64,000 nt of DNA from Bradyrhizobium monzae (GCF_021458635.1 NZ_JAIRDQ010000008.1:124001-188000); one strand, 5' to 3'; shown: positions 26,195 through 35,443, counted from the stretch's first letter. Made by a program: numbers and translations. The notes: generated from the sequence alone by a model not told the origin.

Positions 26195-28705
26195 ATGTTA
26201 CTTCGTCATGCCCGCTGCGGTGTGAGCGTCGTTGCCGTTCAGGCCGCGCTGCTTGCCTCGTCGAGCGGCGTTCTCGGCCAGAGCAGCCCAAGGGAATTGC
26301 CGAAAGAGCTGCCCGCGGTGACCGTCGATGCCCCCGCGATGGCGAAACCCAAGCCGCGCAAGCCGGCGGTGCAAACCGCACGCGCCAGGAGAAATTCGGC
26401 AAAGCCGCTGGCTGAGCGGCCGGCCTCGGTTGCCGCGACCAATGAGCAGGGCGCGGGGAGCGCCCGGGCATCGCTCGATCAGCCGGCTGCGGTGGCGCGC
26501 TATCAGCTGCCGCAGCAGTCCTTCAGCATCACCGCGAAAGAGGCAGATGAGACGATCAATCTCAAGGACCCCGAGGACGCCGTCAAATACAAGCCGAGCC
26601 TGTTCGTGCGAAAGCGCAACGACGGCGACAACCAGGCGGTGCTCGCGACGCGAAGCTGGGGCCTGAACTCGAGTGCTCGAACGCTGATCTATTACGATGA
26701 CCTGCTAATCTCGGCACTGATCGGCAACAACAACTCGGGCGCTTCGCCGAAATGGAATCTGATCTCCCCCGAGGCGATCGGGCGGGTCGATTTCCTCAAC
26801 GGTCCGTTCGCCGCTGCTTATCCCGGCAATTCCATCGGCGGCGTTCTGCTGATCACGTCGAAGATGCCGGACAAGCCGTTTGCGGTGGCCAAGGAAACCG
26901 TCTCGGTGATGCCGTGGAATCAATACGGCACCAAAGACACCTATGTCAGCAGCCAGACCAGTGCCGCCGCAGGCAATCGCGACGGCAAGCTGTCCTGGCT
27001 CGTCAGCGCCAATTATCTCGACAGCTTCCAGCAGCCGCTGACGTACACGACCTTTGGCACCGTTTTTGGTGTCGGCCCCGCAAATACGACCGGAGCCATC
27101 GGAGCATGGAACAGGACGGGCGGCGTCGCGAATGTCATAGGCACGGGCGCGCTGGCGCACTCGCAGCAGACGTCCGGGAATCTCAGAGTTGCCTATGATA
27201 TTTCGCCGCTGGTGCAGGCGACCTACTCACTGGGTATCTGGAATAATCACCAAACCTCCGATCCGCAGACCTATTTGACGTCGACGCTGAACGGTCAGCC
27301 AACTTTTGGCGGCCAAGGCGCGTTTGCGAGCAACAAGTACACTTGGGATCAGACGCATTTGAGCAACGCTGTATCGCTCAAGAGCGACACCAAAGGCGTT
27401 TTCGATTTCGATCTTTCAGCGTCGAGCTACAACTACTTGCAAGATATCCTCCTCAATCCGTTCACCGTGACCCCGACCGGGGTCGGCTATTCGCTGAACG
27501 GCAAGATTACCCGGAACGATGGTACAAACTGGCAGAACGCAGATGCCAAAGGCATCTGGAGGCCTTTCGGCATCGACGGTCCCCACGAGATCAGCTTCGG
27601 TGTTCACGGTGACCGGTATCGGTTGGAAAACCCAGTCTATTTGTCCTCGGTCTGGTATGCGACGTCCTCGACCGGCACCGGTCAGCTTTTTACCACCGGC
27701 GTCGGCGAAACCCGCACTGGTGCCCTTTGGCTGCAGGACGCCTGGAAGATCGTTCCCAATCTGAAGCTGACGCTGGGCGGACGGCTCGAGACCTGGCGCT
27801 CACTGGATGGTTTCAATATCAACTCGAATCCGACGGTCACCAGCGGTATCCCTGCGGCGCCGATTCCGGTCTTTGTTCCAGTCCCAAAGAACCAGCCAGG
27901 ACTCAACTCGACCAATTTTTCGCCGAAAGCCTCGCTCTCCTATGATCTCAGCAAAGAGTGGAACGTCACCGCGAGCTTTGGTGAATCGTATCGCTATCCC
28001 ACCGTCACCGAACTATATCAGAACATAACGGTTGCCGGTGTTGCGACGTTTGCCAATCCCAACCTGAAGCCCGAACAGGACTTTACCGGTGAATTGAACG
28101 TTGAGCGGAAATGGGATGATGGCCGCGTCAGGCTGACGCTGTTCAAGGAGAGAACCAACAACGCTATCATCGCGCAAACCACAAACGTGACGAATTCGAC
28201 GGGCGGTCAGACTCCCACGACGACTATCGGTAACGTCGACGCAATCCGGATGCAGGGCGTCGAGCTGTCAGCCGACAAGGATAATGTGCTGGTGAGGGGG
28301 CTGCAGGTATTCGGCAGCGTGACCTATGTCGACTCTCGAATTCTAAGCGATCCGACGTTTGTCAGCGCGATCGGTGGCACGACGGCGACGGGCAAACGCG
28401 TGCCCAATGTTCCAGAATGGCGTTCGACCGTCGGGGTCACCTATCGTCCGAACGAAAACTGGGCCTATACGGTCGCGGGTCGCTACACCGGAAAGCAATA
28501 TGCGACTCTCGATAACACCGACACCTTTGCACACGTCTATCAGGCCTTCGACCCGTTTTTGGTGTTCGACATGAAGATTCACTACAACGCAACGAAGAAT
28601 TTCGCGTTCGACTTCGGCATCGATAATCTCTTCAACGCGCAGTATTTCCTGTTCCATCCGTTCCCGGGACGAACTTTTGTTCTCGCGGGCAAGTACACGT
28701 TCTGA
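26195..28705 (+). CDS. pcuB: TonB-dependent outer-membrane receptor, PcuB-like
   Basis: An 836-residue outer-membrane receptor. An N-terminal signal sequence is followed by an Ala/Pro/Lys-rich linker (residues ~45-90). The plug domain starts near PQQSFSITAKEADETINLKD and includes VDFLNGPFAAAYPGNSIGGVLL (shown in part). A 22-strand barrel follows, with the C-terminal strand FVLAGKYTF ending in the expected phenylalanine. In the pcu operon this receptor is thought to take up copper, possibly chelated. It lies 86 bases after pcuA and 42 bases before pcuC. Its exact ligand is not shown by sequence. Confidence 0.88.
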   Translation: MLLRHARCGVSVVAVQAALLASSSGVLGQSSPRELPKELPAVTVDAPAMAKPKPRKPAVQTARARRNSAKPLAERPASVAATNEQGAGSARASLDQPAAVARYQLPQQSFSITAKEADETINLKDPEDAVKYKPSLFVRKRNDGDNQAVLATRSWGLNSSARTLIYYDDLLISALIGNNNSGASPKWNLISPEAIGRVDFLNGPFAAAYPGNSIGGVLLITSKMPDKPFAVAKETVSVMPWNQYGTKDTYVSSQTSAAAGNRDGKLSWLVSANYLDSFQQPLTYTTFGTVFGVGPANTTGAIGAWNRTGGVANVIGTGALAHSQQTSGNLRVAYDISPLVQATYSLGIWNNHQTSDPQTYLTSTLNGQPTFGGQGAFASNKYTWDQTHLSNAVSLKSDTKGVFDFDLSASSYNYLQDILLNPFTVTPTGVGYSLNGKITRNDGTNWQNADAKGIWRPFGIDGPHEISFGVHGDRYRLENPVYLSSVWYATSSTGTGQLFTTGVGETRTGALWLQDAWKIVPNLKLTLGGRLETWRSLDGFNINSNPTVTSGIPAAPIPVFVPVPKNQPGLNSTNFSPKASLSYDLSKEWNVTASFGESYRYPTVTELYQNITVAGVATFANPNLKPEQDFTGELNVERKWDDGRVRLTLFKERTNNAIIAQTTNVTNSTGGQTPTTTIGNVDAIRMQGVELSADKDNVLVRGLQVFGSVTYVDSRILSDPTFVSAIGGTTATGKRVPNVPEWRSTVGVTYRPNENWAYTVAGRYTGKQYATLDNTDTFAHVYQAFDPFLVFDMKIHYNATKNFAFDFGIDNLFNAQYFLFHPFPGRTFVLAGKYTF

Positions 28706-28747
28706 CGGGTGGGTACACTCTCAATGGCGACAAGAAAGGCAATCGAC

Positions 28748-29272
28748 ATGAACAAACTCTCACGCATCTTCGCGCTTGCGGCGTTCTCGGCCGCAGTGAT
28801 CGCCGCCCCCGTCCGCGCCGACGATGTCAAGGCAGGCGATCTCGTCATCTCTCAGGCCTGGAGCCGGGCGACCCCTGGTGGCGCAAAAGTCGCCGGTGGC
28901 TTCCTGACCATCGAGAACAAGGGCTCGGCGCCCGACAAGCTCGTCAAAGTGACCGCCGAGATCTCCGGGAAGGCCGAGGTTCACGAGATGACGATGGACA
29001 ATGGCGTGATGAAGATGCGCCCGCTGGACAAGGGCCTCGTCATCGAGCCCGGCAAGACCGTGAAGCTCGCGCCCGGCGGCTACCATTTGATGCTCCAGGA
29101 TCTGAAGGGCGCGTTCAAGGAGGGCGAGAAGGTGCCGGTAACGCTCGAGTTCGAGAAGGCCGGAAAGGTCGCCGTATCGCTCGACGTCCAGGGCGTCGGC
29201 GCCCAGGCACCCGGCGGCGGCGGAAGCATGATGATGAAGAAAATGCCCGATCATTCGGGAATGAAGATGTGA
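28748..29272 (+). CDS. pcuC: Periplasmic copper chaperone, PCu(A)C family
   Basis: A 174-residue periplasmic Cu(I) chaperone that delivers copper for cytochrome oxidase CuA-site assembly. A signal peptide (MNKLSRIFALAAF, cleavage near PVRADD) precedes the domain. The copper ligands of the family are visible as H79, M90, H113 and M115 (motifs VHEMTMDNGVMKM and GGYHLML). The C-terminus adds a flexible Gly/Met/His tail (SMMMKKMPDHSGMKM) likely to hold extra Cu(I) or Cu(II). The ATG at 28748 starts the signal peptide; an in-frame ATG at 28724 would add eight residues. Confidence 0.92.
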   Translation: MNKLSRIFALAAFSAAVIAAPVRADDVKAGDLVISQAWSRATPGGAKVAGGFLTIENKGSAPDKLVKVTAEISGKAEVHEMTMDNGVMKMRPLDKGLVIEPGKTVKLAPGGYHLMLQDLKGAFKEGEKVPVTLEFEKAGKVAVSLDVQGVGAQAPGGGGSMMMKKMPDHSGMKM

Positions 29273-29303
29273 TGAGTGTGATCTAATCTCCGGGAGATCG
29301 AGC

Positions 29304-29819
29304 ATGTCGAAGACACCCTGGCTGATCCTGATGGCTGCGCTCGCCGCATCGCCTGCGGCGGCGCACGTCTATCTGGAAGGCAAGCAGGCCACGGTCGGCG
29401 CGTCCTACAAGGCCGTCTTCGCCGTGCCGCACGGCTGCTCCGGTTCGGCGACGGTCAAGATCCGCGTGCAGATCCCCGAAGGCGTCATCGCGGTGAAACC
29501 GATGCCGAAGGCCGGCTGGAACGTCGATGTCGTCGACGGGCAATATACCAGCACCTACGACTATCACGGCAACAAGCTGACCTCGGGCGTGAAGGAAGTG
29601 GTGTGGTCCGGCGGCAAGCTGCCGGACCACAATTACGACGAGTTCGTCGTCAGCAGCTTCCTCACCGACAGCTTGAAGCCCAACACCACGCTGTATTTCC
29701 CCGTGGTGCAGGAATGCGAAAAGGGTGTCAGCCGCTGGATCGAAATCCCGGCTGAGGGGGCAGGGCATTCGGAGGACAAGTCGCCGGCGCCCGGCGTGAA
29801 GCTGCTGCCCAAGCCGTAA
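29304..29819 (+). CDS. pcuD: DUF1775 / YcnI-like periplasmic copper protein, PcuD-like
   Basis: A 171-residue exported protein of the DUF1775 family. The signal peptide ends SPAAA, which would leave histidine 21 (AHVYLEG) as the mature N-terminus; YcnI-type proteins bind Cu(II) through an N-terminal histidine and a nearby acidic residue. The domain continues VGASYKAVFAVPHGCSGSATV and MPKAGWNVDVVDGQY with the conserved tryptophan. The stop overlaps the next ATG by one base (TAATG), so pcuD and pcuE are translationally coupled. DUF1775 next to CopC/CopD is a common pairing. Confidence 0.9.
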   Translation: MSKTPWLILMAALAASPAAAHVYLEGKQATVGASYKAVFAVPHGCSGSATVKIRVQIPEGVIAVKPMPKAGWNVDVVDGQYTSTYDYHGNKLTSGVKEVVWSGGKLPDHNYDEFVVSSFLTDSLKPNTTLYFPVVQECEKGVSRWIEIPAEGAGHSEDKSPAPGVKLLPKP

Positions 29820-31381
29820 TGCGTCTTCTCGCTGCGCTCGCGATGCTGCTCCTCGTCGCCGGCACTTCGACCGGCGCGTCGGCGCACGCGGCGCTGATCT
29901 CGGTCGAGCCGGCGAGCGGAAGCATGCTTGCTAGCGCGCCAAAGGCGGTCGAGCTGCGCTTTAACGAGGCGGTGGTTCCGGGCGCGATCCAGCTGATCGA
30001 CGGCGCGGGGAAGGTTCGCGACGACGCCCGTGTCACGGCATCGGGCGAGAGCATTTCGGTCGCGATGCCGCCGGATCTGCCAAAGGGCACGGCGGTCGTG
30101 AGCTATCGCGTGATCTCGCAGGACGGTCATCCCGTCGCGGGATCGGTGATTTTTTCGATCGGCATGCCGACGGGAACGCAGCCTTCCACTACAACGGATA
30201 GTGGCTTGAACGCACTGATCTGGCTGTCGCGGTTCGGTCTCTATCTCGGGCTGTTCGTCGGTGTCGGCGGCGTGTTTTTTGGCCGCTGGATCGCGTGGTC
30301 GATGACCGGCATGAACATGCCACGCGCAGCGCTGCTTGCGGGCCTGCCGAGTGCGGTTGTGTCGCTGGGTGTGTTGGGTCTCGATCTCCTCGGGCTGCCG
30401 CCCGCAGCGCTCGCGACGTTGGCCCCCTGGACCATCGCATTCGCGACCAGCGCCGGCCCCGCCTTGCTCGTCGCCATCGCGGCGATGCTACTCGCGCTGA
30501 TGGCCCTGGGGCGGGCTTGGTATGCGCGCGCTCTTGCTGTCCTCGCGTTCGCCGGCGTCGGCCTCTCGCTCGCCATGACCGGGCACGCCGCAACGGCGTC
30601 GCCCGAGGTGCTGACGCGGCCGGCGATCTTCCTCCATGGCCTCGCTGTTGCCTTCTGGGTCGGCGCGCTGGCGCCGCTCGCCGCGTTGCTGTCGAAGCCG
30701 ACGCCGGCGGTGCTGCCGCTCCTCTACCGCTTCTCCCGCATCGCCATGCCGGTGGTCGCCGCGCTGGCGCTGACTGGCCTTACGCTTGCAATCATCCAGC
30801 TCGAAAAGCCGCAGGCGCTGGTTGATACCAGCTATGGCCTCATTCTCTCGATCAAGCTGGCGCTGGTGCTGTGCCTGCTGGGGCTCGCCGCGCTCAATCG
30901 CTATCGGCTGACGCCAGCGCTGGCGAAAGATCAGGGGGGCGCGTCCGCGCTCAAGCGTTCGATCCTGCTCGAATGCGGTGCCGTGCTTGGCATCTTCGCT
31001 GTGGTTGCCGGCTGGCGGTTCACGCCGCCGCCGCGAACCATCATTCCGGAGACGCCGCTGGCAATCCACATCCACACCGACAAGGCGATGTTCCAGGTGC
31101 TGGTGTCCCCCGGCAAGGCCGGCGTGGACGATTTCGTGCTTCAGCTCATGACCGGCGAGGCGACGCCGCTGAAGGCCAAGGAAGCGACCCTGACGCTCAG
31201 CCTGCCCGAACGTGGCATCGAACCGATCGAGCACGACGCCGAGCTGGGTCCCGACGGCTATTGGCACGTGCGCAGGGTCGAGCTGCCCTTCGCCGGCCGC
31301 TGGCATGTGCGGATCGATGCACTGGTGACCGATTTCGAGAAAATCACCCTTGAGGACGAGCTCGAAGTGGCGCCGCCATAA
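29819..31381 (+). CDS. pcuE: CopC-CopD fusion copper protein, PcuE-like
   Basis: A 520-residue fusion. After a signal peptide (cleavage near GASA) the mature protein starts with histidine 23 of HAALISVEPASGS, the Cu(II)-binding N-terminus of CopC. The CopC beta-barrel runs to about residue 115 and has the second histidine in ISQDGHPVAGSV. A CopD-type membrane domain follows with about eight helices, from roughly residue 135 to 410, and then a ~105-residue C-terminal soluble domain (FVLQLMTGEATPLKAKEATL). It probably moves copper across the inner membrane. It ends the operon before a short terminator. Confidence 0.92.
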   Translation: MRLLAALAMLLLVAGTSTGASAHAALISVEPASGSMLASAPKAVELRFNEAVVPGAIQLIDGAGKVRDDARVTASGESISVAMPPDLPKGTAVVSYRVISQDGHPVAGSVIFSIGMPTGTQPSTTTDSGLNALIWLSRFGLYLGLFVGVGGVFFGRWIAWSMTGMNMPRAALLAGLPSAVVSLGVLGLDLLGLPPAALATLAPWTIAFATSAGPALLVAIAAMLLALMALGRAWYARALAVLAFAGVGLSLAMTGHAATASPEVLTRPAIFLHGLAVAFWVGALAPLAALLSKPTPAVLPLLYRFSRIAMPVVAALALTGLTLAIIQLEKPQALVDTSYGLILSIKLALVLCLLGLAALNRYRLTPALAKDQGGASALKRSILLECGAVLGIFAVVAGWRFTPPPRTIIPETPLAIHIHTDKAMFQVLVSPGKAGVDDFVLQLMTGEATPLKAKEATLTLSLPERGIEPIEHDAELGPDGYWHVRRVELPFAGRWHVRIDALVTDFEKITLEDELEVAPP

Positions 31382-31439
31382 GGCGGACCCGGGCGGCTCA
31401 AGCTGAACCTTAAGGCAACGGAAAAATGACAGGAATTCC

Positions 31440-31457
31440 GCCGCGTTAGCGGCTTTT
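31440..31457 (+). terminator. Short intrinsic terminator after the copper operon
   Basis: GCCGC (31440-31444), loop GTTA, GCGGC (31449-31453), then TTTT. The stem is only five base pairs, so strength is uncertain, but the position 59 bases after the pcuE stop and 76 bases before proS fits an operon end. Confidence 0.5.
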
Positions 31458-31532
31458 CCTCATTCCCGGCCTTGTGTTTTCGCTCCCAATCCGGTTTCAC
31501 TGCGGGCCATCACTGATTCCCAGAGTATTGCC

Positions 31533-32852
31533 ATGCGGTTGTCGCGGTTTTTTCTGCCCATTCTGAAGGAAAATCCGAAAGAGGCGGAGATCGTCTCGCA
31601 TCGGCTCATGCTGCGTGCCGGCATGATCCGGCAGGAGGCGGCCGGCATTTATGCGTGGCTGCCGCTCGGCTTCCGGGTGCTGAAGAAGATCGAGCAGATC
31701 GTGCGCGAGGAGCAGGACCGCTCCGGCGCGCTGGAATTGCTGATGCCGACGCTCCAGCTCGCTGACCTCTGGCGCGAGAGCGGCCGCTACGACGCCTACG
31801 GCCCGGAGATGCTGCGTATCGCCGACCGCCACAAGCGCGAGCTGCTGTACGGGCCGACCAACGAGGAAATGATCACCGAGATTTTTCGCGCTTACGTGAA
31901 GTCCTACAAGAACCTGCCGCTGAATCTCTATCATATCCAATGGAAATTCCGCGACGAGCAGCGACCGCGCTTCGGTGTGATGCGCGGTCGCGAGTTCCTG
32001 ATGAAGGATGCCTATTCGTTCGATCTCAACGAGGCCGCCGCGCGCGTCGCCTACAATAAGATGTTCGTCGCCTATTTGCGCACCTTTGCGCGGATGGGCC
32101 TGAAGGCGATTCCGATGCGCGCCGAGACCGGCCCGATCGGCGGCGACCTCAGCCACGAGTTCATCGTGCTGGCCGAAACCGGCGAATCCGGTGTTTTCAT
32201 CAATCGCGACGTGCTGGACCTGCCGGTGCCGGGCGAGGACGTCGACTATGAGAGCGACCTGACCCCGATCATCAAGCAGTGGACCTCGGTCTACGCCGCG
32301 ACGGAGGACGTCCACGACGCCGGCCGGTTCGAGCAGGAAGTGCCCGCGGACAAGCGTGTGAACACCCGCGGCATCGAGGTCGGGCAGATCTTCTATTTCG
32401 GCACGAAGTATTCCGAGGCGATGAAGGCCCTGGTGGCCGGCCCTGACGGTGTCGACGTGCCAATCCACGGCGGCTCCTACGGCGTCGGCGTCTCGCGCCT
32501 GCTCGGTGCCATCATCGAGGCCTGCCATGACGATGCCGGCATCAAATGGCCGGAGGCGGTTGCGCCATTCCGGGTGTCGATCCTCAATCTGAAGCAGGGC
32601 GATGCCGCGGTCGATGCGGCCTGCGAAAAGCTCTATGCCGAGCTCCAGGCCAAGGGCGTCGACGTGCTCTATGACGACACCGACCAGCGTGCCGGCGCCA
32701 AATTCGCCGCCGCCGACCTGATCGGCATTCCCTGGCAGATCATGATCGGGCCGAAGGGCTTGGCCGACGGCAAGATCGAGCTGAAGCGACGTGCCGACGG
32801 CTCGCGCGAGAATATGTCGCCGGCCGACGTGGTTGCGCGCCTGGTCGGCTGA
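31533..32852 (+). CDS. proS: Prolyl-tRNA synthetase, short type without editing domain
   Basis: Class II synthetase charging tRNA-Pro. The N-terminus MRLSRFFLPILKENPKEAE and the motif 2 region WKFRDEQRPRFGVMRGREF are clear; motif 3 is GGSYGVGVSRL (about residue 312), and the anticodon-binding domain ends the protein. At 439 residues it lacks the ~180-residue insertion domain that hydrolyses Ala-tRNA-Pro in bacterial-type ProRS; this short form is the alphaproteobacterial rule (recalled). A separate ProXp/YbaK-type editing protein would be expected elsewhere in the genome. It precedes lolC by 72 bases. Confidence 0.95.
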   Translation: MRLSRFFLPILKENPKEAEIVSHRLMLRAGMIRQEAAGIYAWLPLGFRVLKKIEQIVREEQDRSGALELLMPTLQLADLWRESGRYDAYGPEMLRIADRHKRELLYGPTNEEMITEIFRAYVKSYKNLPLNLYHIQWKFRDEQRPRFGVMRGREFLMKDAYSFDLNEAAARVAYNKMFVAYLRTFARMGLKAIPMRAETGPIGGDLSHEFIVLAETGESGVFINRDVLDLPVPGEDVDYESDLTPIIKQWTSVYAATEDVHDAGRFEQEVPADKRVNTRGIEVGQIFYFGTKYSEAMKALVAGPDGVDVPIHGGSYGVGVSRLLGAIIEACHDDAGIKWPEAVAPFRVSILNLKQGDAAVDAACEKLYAELQAKGVDVLYDDTDQRAGAKFAAADLIGIPWQIMIGPKGLADGKIELKRRADGSRENMSPADVVARLVG

Positions 32853-32924
32853 ATAGTGTTCATCGCGCGATAATGGGCCGGCAATCCGGCCACAATTGAC
32901 CCCGAATCATGGGATTATCAAGCA

Positions 32925-34205
32925 ATGGATGAACCCATGACCGAGACCGTGCAGACCGCGCCTTTCGCGCCCTTCGAGTGGATGCTGTCGGCGCGCTATT
33001 TGCGGGCGCGGCGCAAGGAGGGATTCATCTCGGTCATCGCCGGGTTCTCCTTCCTCGGCATCATGCTCGGCGTCGCGACGCTGATCATCGTGATGGCCGT
33101 GATGAACGGCTTCCGGAAAGAGCTGCTCGACAAGATCCTGGGGCTGAACGGCCACATCCTGGTCCAGCCCCTGGAATCGCCGCTGACCGACTGGAAGGAC
33201 GTCGCCGAGCGCATCAGCCAGGTCCAGGGCATCCGGCTGGCGGCCCCCGTGGTCGATGGCCAGGCGCTGGCGTCCTCGCCCTGGAACGCTTCGGGCGTGC
33301 TGGTGCGCGGCATCCGCTCCGACGACCTCAACAACCTCACTTCAATTGCCAAGAACATCAAGCAGGGCTCGCTCGAGGGCTTTGACGACGGACAGGGCGT
33401 CGCGATCGGCCGCCGGCTCGCGGACCAGCTCTCGCTGCATGCCGGCGACAGCGTGACGCTGGTGGCGCCGAAGGGCGCGGTGACGCCGATGGGCACCACG
33501 CCCCGCATCAAGCCCTACAAGATCGTCGCCGTGTTCGAGATCGGGATGTCGGAGTACGACCTCGGCTTCGTCTTCATGCCGCTCGCCGAAGCGCAGGCCT
33601 ATTTCAACCGCAGCAGCGACGTCACCTCGATCGAGGTGTTCACCACCAATCCCGACAAGATCGATTCATTCCGCAAATCGGTGACGGAGGCCGCGGGCCG
33701 GCCGGTGTTCCTGGTCGACTGGCGGCAGCGCAACTCGACCTTCTTCAACGCGCTTCAGGTCGAACGCAACGTGATGTTCCTGATCCTGACCATGATCGTG
33801 CTGGTCGCGGCGCTGAACATCGTCTCCGGCCTGATCATGCTGGTGAAGGACAAGGGCAGCGACATTGCGATCCTGCGCACGATGGGCGCCTCGCAAGGCT
33901 CGATCATGCGGATCTTCCTGATCACGGGCGCGTCGATCGGGGTGGTCGGCACGCTGGTCGGTTTTTTCGTCGGGCTGGTGATTTGTCTCAACATCGAATC
34001 CATCCGGCAATTCCTGTCCTGGTTGACCAGCACCGAATTGTTTTCGCCGGAGCTCTACTTCCTGTCGAAACTGCCCGCCGAGATCGACGTCGGCGAGACC
34101 ACGGCCGTTGTCATCATGGCGCTGACGCTGTCGTTCCTGGCGACGCTCTACCCGTCGTGGCGCGCCGCGCGCCTCGATCCGGTCGAAGCGCTGCGGTACG
34201 AGTGA
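32925..34205 (+). CDS. lolC: Lipoprotein-releasing ABC transporter permease (LolC/LolE family)
   Basis: Inner-membrane permease that extracts outer-membrane lipoproteins for LolA. The 426-residue protein has the FtsX/MacB-type layout: a first helix (residues ~40-62, VIAGFSFLGIMLGVATLIIV), a large periplasmic domain (~65-280), then three helices toward the C-terminus, ending in the typical YPSWRAARLDPVEALRYE. Many alphaproteobacteria have a single permease doing the job of LolC and LolE. Starts at 32925 or 32937 (both ATG) are possible; the choice changes four residues. lolD follows after seven bases. Confidence 0.92.
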   Translation: MDEPMTETVQTAPFAPFEWMLSARYLRARRKEGFISVIAGFSFLGIMLGVATLIIVMAVMNGFRKELLDKILGLNGHILVQPLESPLTDWKDVAERISQVQGIRLAAPVVDGQALASSPWNASGVLVRGIRSDDLNNLTSIAKNIKQGSLEGFDDGQGVAIGRRLADQLSLHAGDSVTLVAPKGAVTPMGTTPRIKPYKIVAVFEIGMSEYDLGFVFMPLAEAQAYFNRSSDVTSIEVFTTNPDKIDSFRKSVTEAAGRPVFLVDWRQRNSTFFNALQVERNVMFLILTMIVLVAALNIVSGLIMLVKDKGSDIAILRTMGASQGSIMRIFLITGASIGVVGTLVGFFVGLVICLNIESIRQFLSWLTSTELFSPELYFLSKLPAEIDVGETTAVVIMALTLSFLATLYPSWRAARLDPVEALRYE

Positions 34206-34212
34206 GGGGCTG

Positions 34213-34917
34213 ATGGAGCGCGAGCAGGGGGCGGAAGATGTACCGGTCATCTATCTCCACGAGATAAAACGGCAGTACCTGCAGGGCGAGGCGGCGCTGA
34301 CGATCCTGGACAACGCCAAGCTCGCGCTGTGGGCGGGACAATCCGTGGCGCTGGTCGCGCCGTCGGGCTCGGGCAAGTCGACGCTGCTGCACATCGCGGG
34401 GCTGCTCGAAGCCCCCGATTCCGGCGAGGTCTATGTCAACGGCGCGCCGACGTCGCAACTGCCCGACATCGAGCGCACCCAGTTGCGCCGCACCGATATC
34501 GGCTTCGTCTACCAGTCGCACCGGCTGCTCCCCGAGTTCTCGGCGCTCGAGAACGTGATGATGCCGCAGTTGATCCGCGGCCTGAAGAAGTCGGAGAGCG
34601 TCAAGCGGGCCAAGGAGATCCTTGGCTATCTCGGCCTCGGCGACCGCATCACCCATCGTCCCGCGGAGCTGTCGGGCGGCGAGCAGCAGCGTGTGGCGAT
34701 CGCGCGCGCGGTCGCCAATGCGCCCCGTGTGCTGTTTGCCGACGAGCCGACCGGCAACCTCGATCCGCACACCGCCGACCACGTGTTCCAGGCCCTGATG
34801 CAGCTGGTCAAGGCGACCAAGGTTTCGATGCTGATCGCGACCCACAACATGGAGCTCGCTGGCCGGATGGACCGTCGCGTGTCGCTGTCGAACGGCCAGG
34901 TCATCGAGCTCGAATAA
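34213..34917 (+). CDS. lolD: Lipoprotein-releasing ABC transporter ATP-binding protein
   Basis: ATPase partner of LolC, 234 residues. Walker A is APSGSGKST (about residues 49-57), the signature LSGGEQQRVAIARAV, Walker B VLFADEPTGNLD, and the switch histidine is in THNME. Another LolD mark is YQSHRLLPEFSALENVMMP. It begins seven bases after lolC. Its stop TAA lies at the very edge of a dispersed repeat (34916-35032), so the native terminator may have been displaced by that element. Confidence 0.94.
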   Translation: MEREQGAEDVPVIYLHEIKRQYLQGEAALTILDNAKLALWAGQSVALVAPSGSGKSTLLHIAGLLEAPDSGEVYVNGAPTSQLPDIERTQLRRTDIGFVYQSHRLLPEFSALENVMMPQLIRGLKKSESVKRAKEILGYLGLGDRITHRPAELSGGEQQRVAIARAVANAPRVLFADEPTGNLDPHTADHVFQALMQLVKATKVSMLIATHNMELAGRMDRRVSLSNGQVIELE

Positions 34918-35032
34918 AAAACGCGAAAACAACCCCATGCACAGTAGCCGTCAAGAGCCGGCGTGATCCCTTTCGTATTTCCGAACCATTTGACACGTCG
35001 GGCAAAACAGTGGGACAAGTCTATCATCGCGC
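34916..35032 (-). repeat. Dispersed repeat element, second full-length copy (inverted)
   Basis: On the minus strand this begins GCGCGATGAT, carries TTTTGCCCGACGTGTCAAA, and ends CATGGGGTTGTTTTCGCG followed by T-rich bases. That is the same organisation as 20981-21107, with a different ~40-base centre. It abuts the lolD stop codon, so insertion into or next to the lolD 3' end is likely. On the plus strand its end is A-rich, so it does not supply an obvious terminator for lolD. Confidence 0.8.
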
Positions 35033-35094
35033 CCACTGTCGGGAGCCTTGGAAGGCCGCAGTAAGCGACGACACAGTGTCGCCCCTCGCAGTCG

Positions 35095-35382
35095 CTACCG
35101 ACATACATACTGGCCGTTGACCAATACGCGAACGCATGCAGGTGCAGCTACTGCAGCTGCTCCAACCGCCGCCGCTCCAACCGCCGCGCCTCCCACAACC
35201 GCTCGCCGCGTGGTTCGACGTGCAACCCCGGCAGCGCTGACGGGAGTTGCCGGCCTTCCCACTCTGGCTTGTGCGCTCTCGATCGAAAACGAGATGCCAC
35301 CCTCGTTCGACCACTGCATCGAACCCGTTGCGGCACAAGCAATGACGACGAATGCCAACACGTACTCTCCGGTCCTTGTCAT
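35095..35382 (-). CDS. Hypothetical small exported protein with Ala/Val-Gly repeats
   Basis: I do not recognise this 95-residue protein. The ATG at 35382 has an AAAGGAA ribosome site upstream and opens a signal peptide-like helix (GEYVLAFVVIACAATGS). The middle is basic (ARRTTRRAVVGG), followed by the repeat GAAAVGAAAVAAP, which is hydrophobic enough to span a membrane, and a C-terminal CVRVLVNGQYVCR with two cysteines. Similar 'VGGAAVGAAAVGAA...C' tails occur in short rhizobial hypothetical proteins (recalled). The nearest same-strand gene is 61 bases upstream. Confidence 0.6.
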   Translation of the reverse strand: MTRTGEYVLAFVVIACAATGSMQWSNEGGISFSIESAQARVGRPATPVSAAGVARRTTRRAVVGGAAVGAAAVGAAAVAAPACVRVLVNGQYVCR

Positions 35383-35443
35383 GACGATTTCCTTTCGTTG
35401 CTCGCATTCTGGTTTCAAGAGGCGCGGCCTGGTTTGGCAGGAG

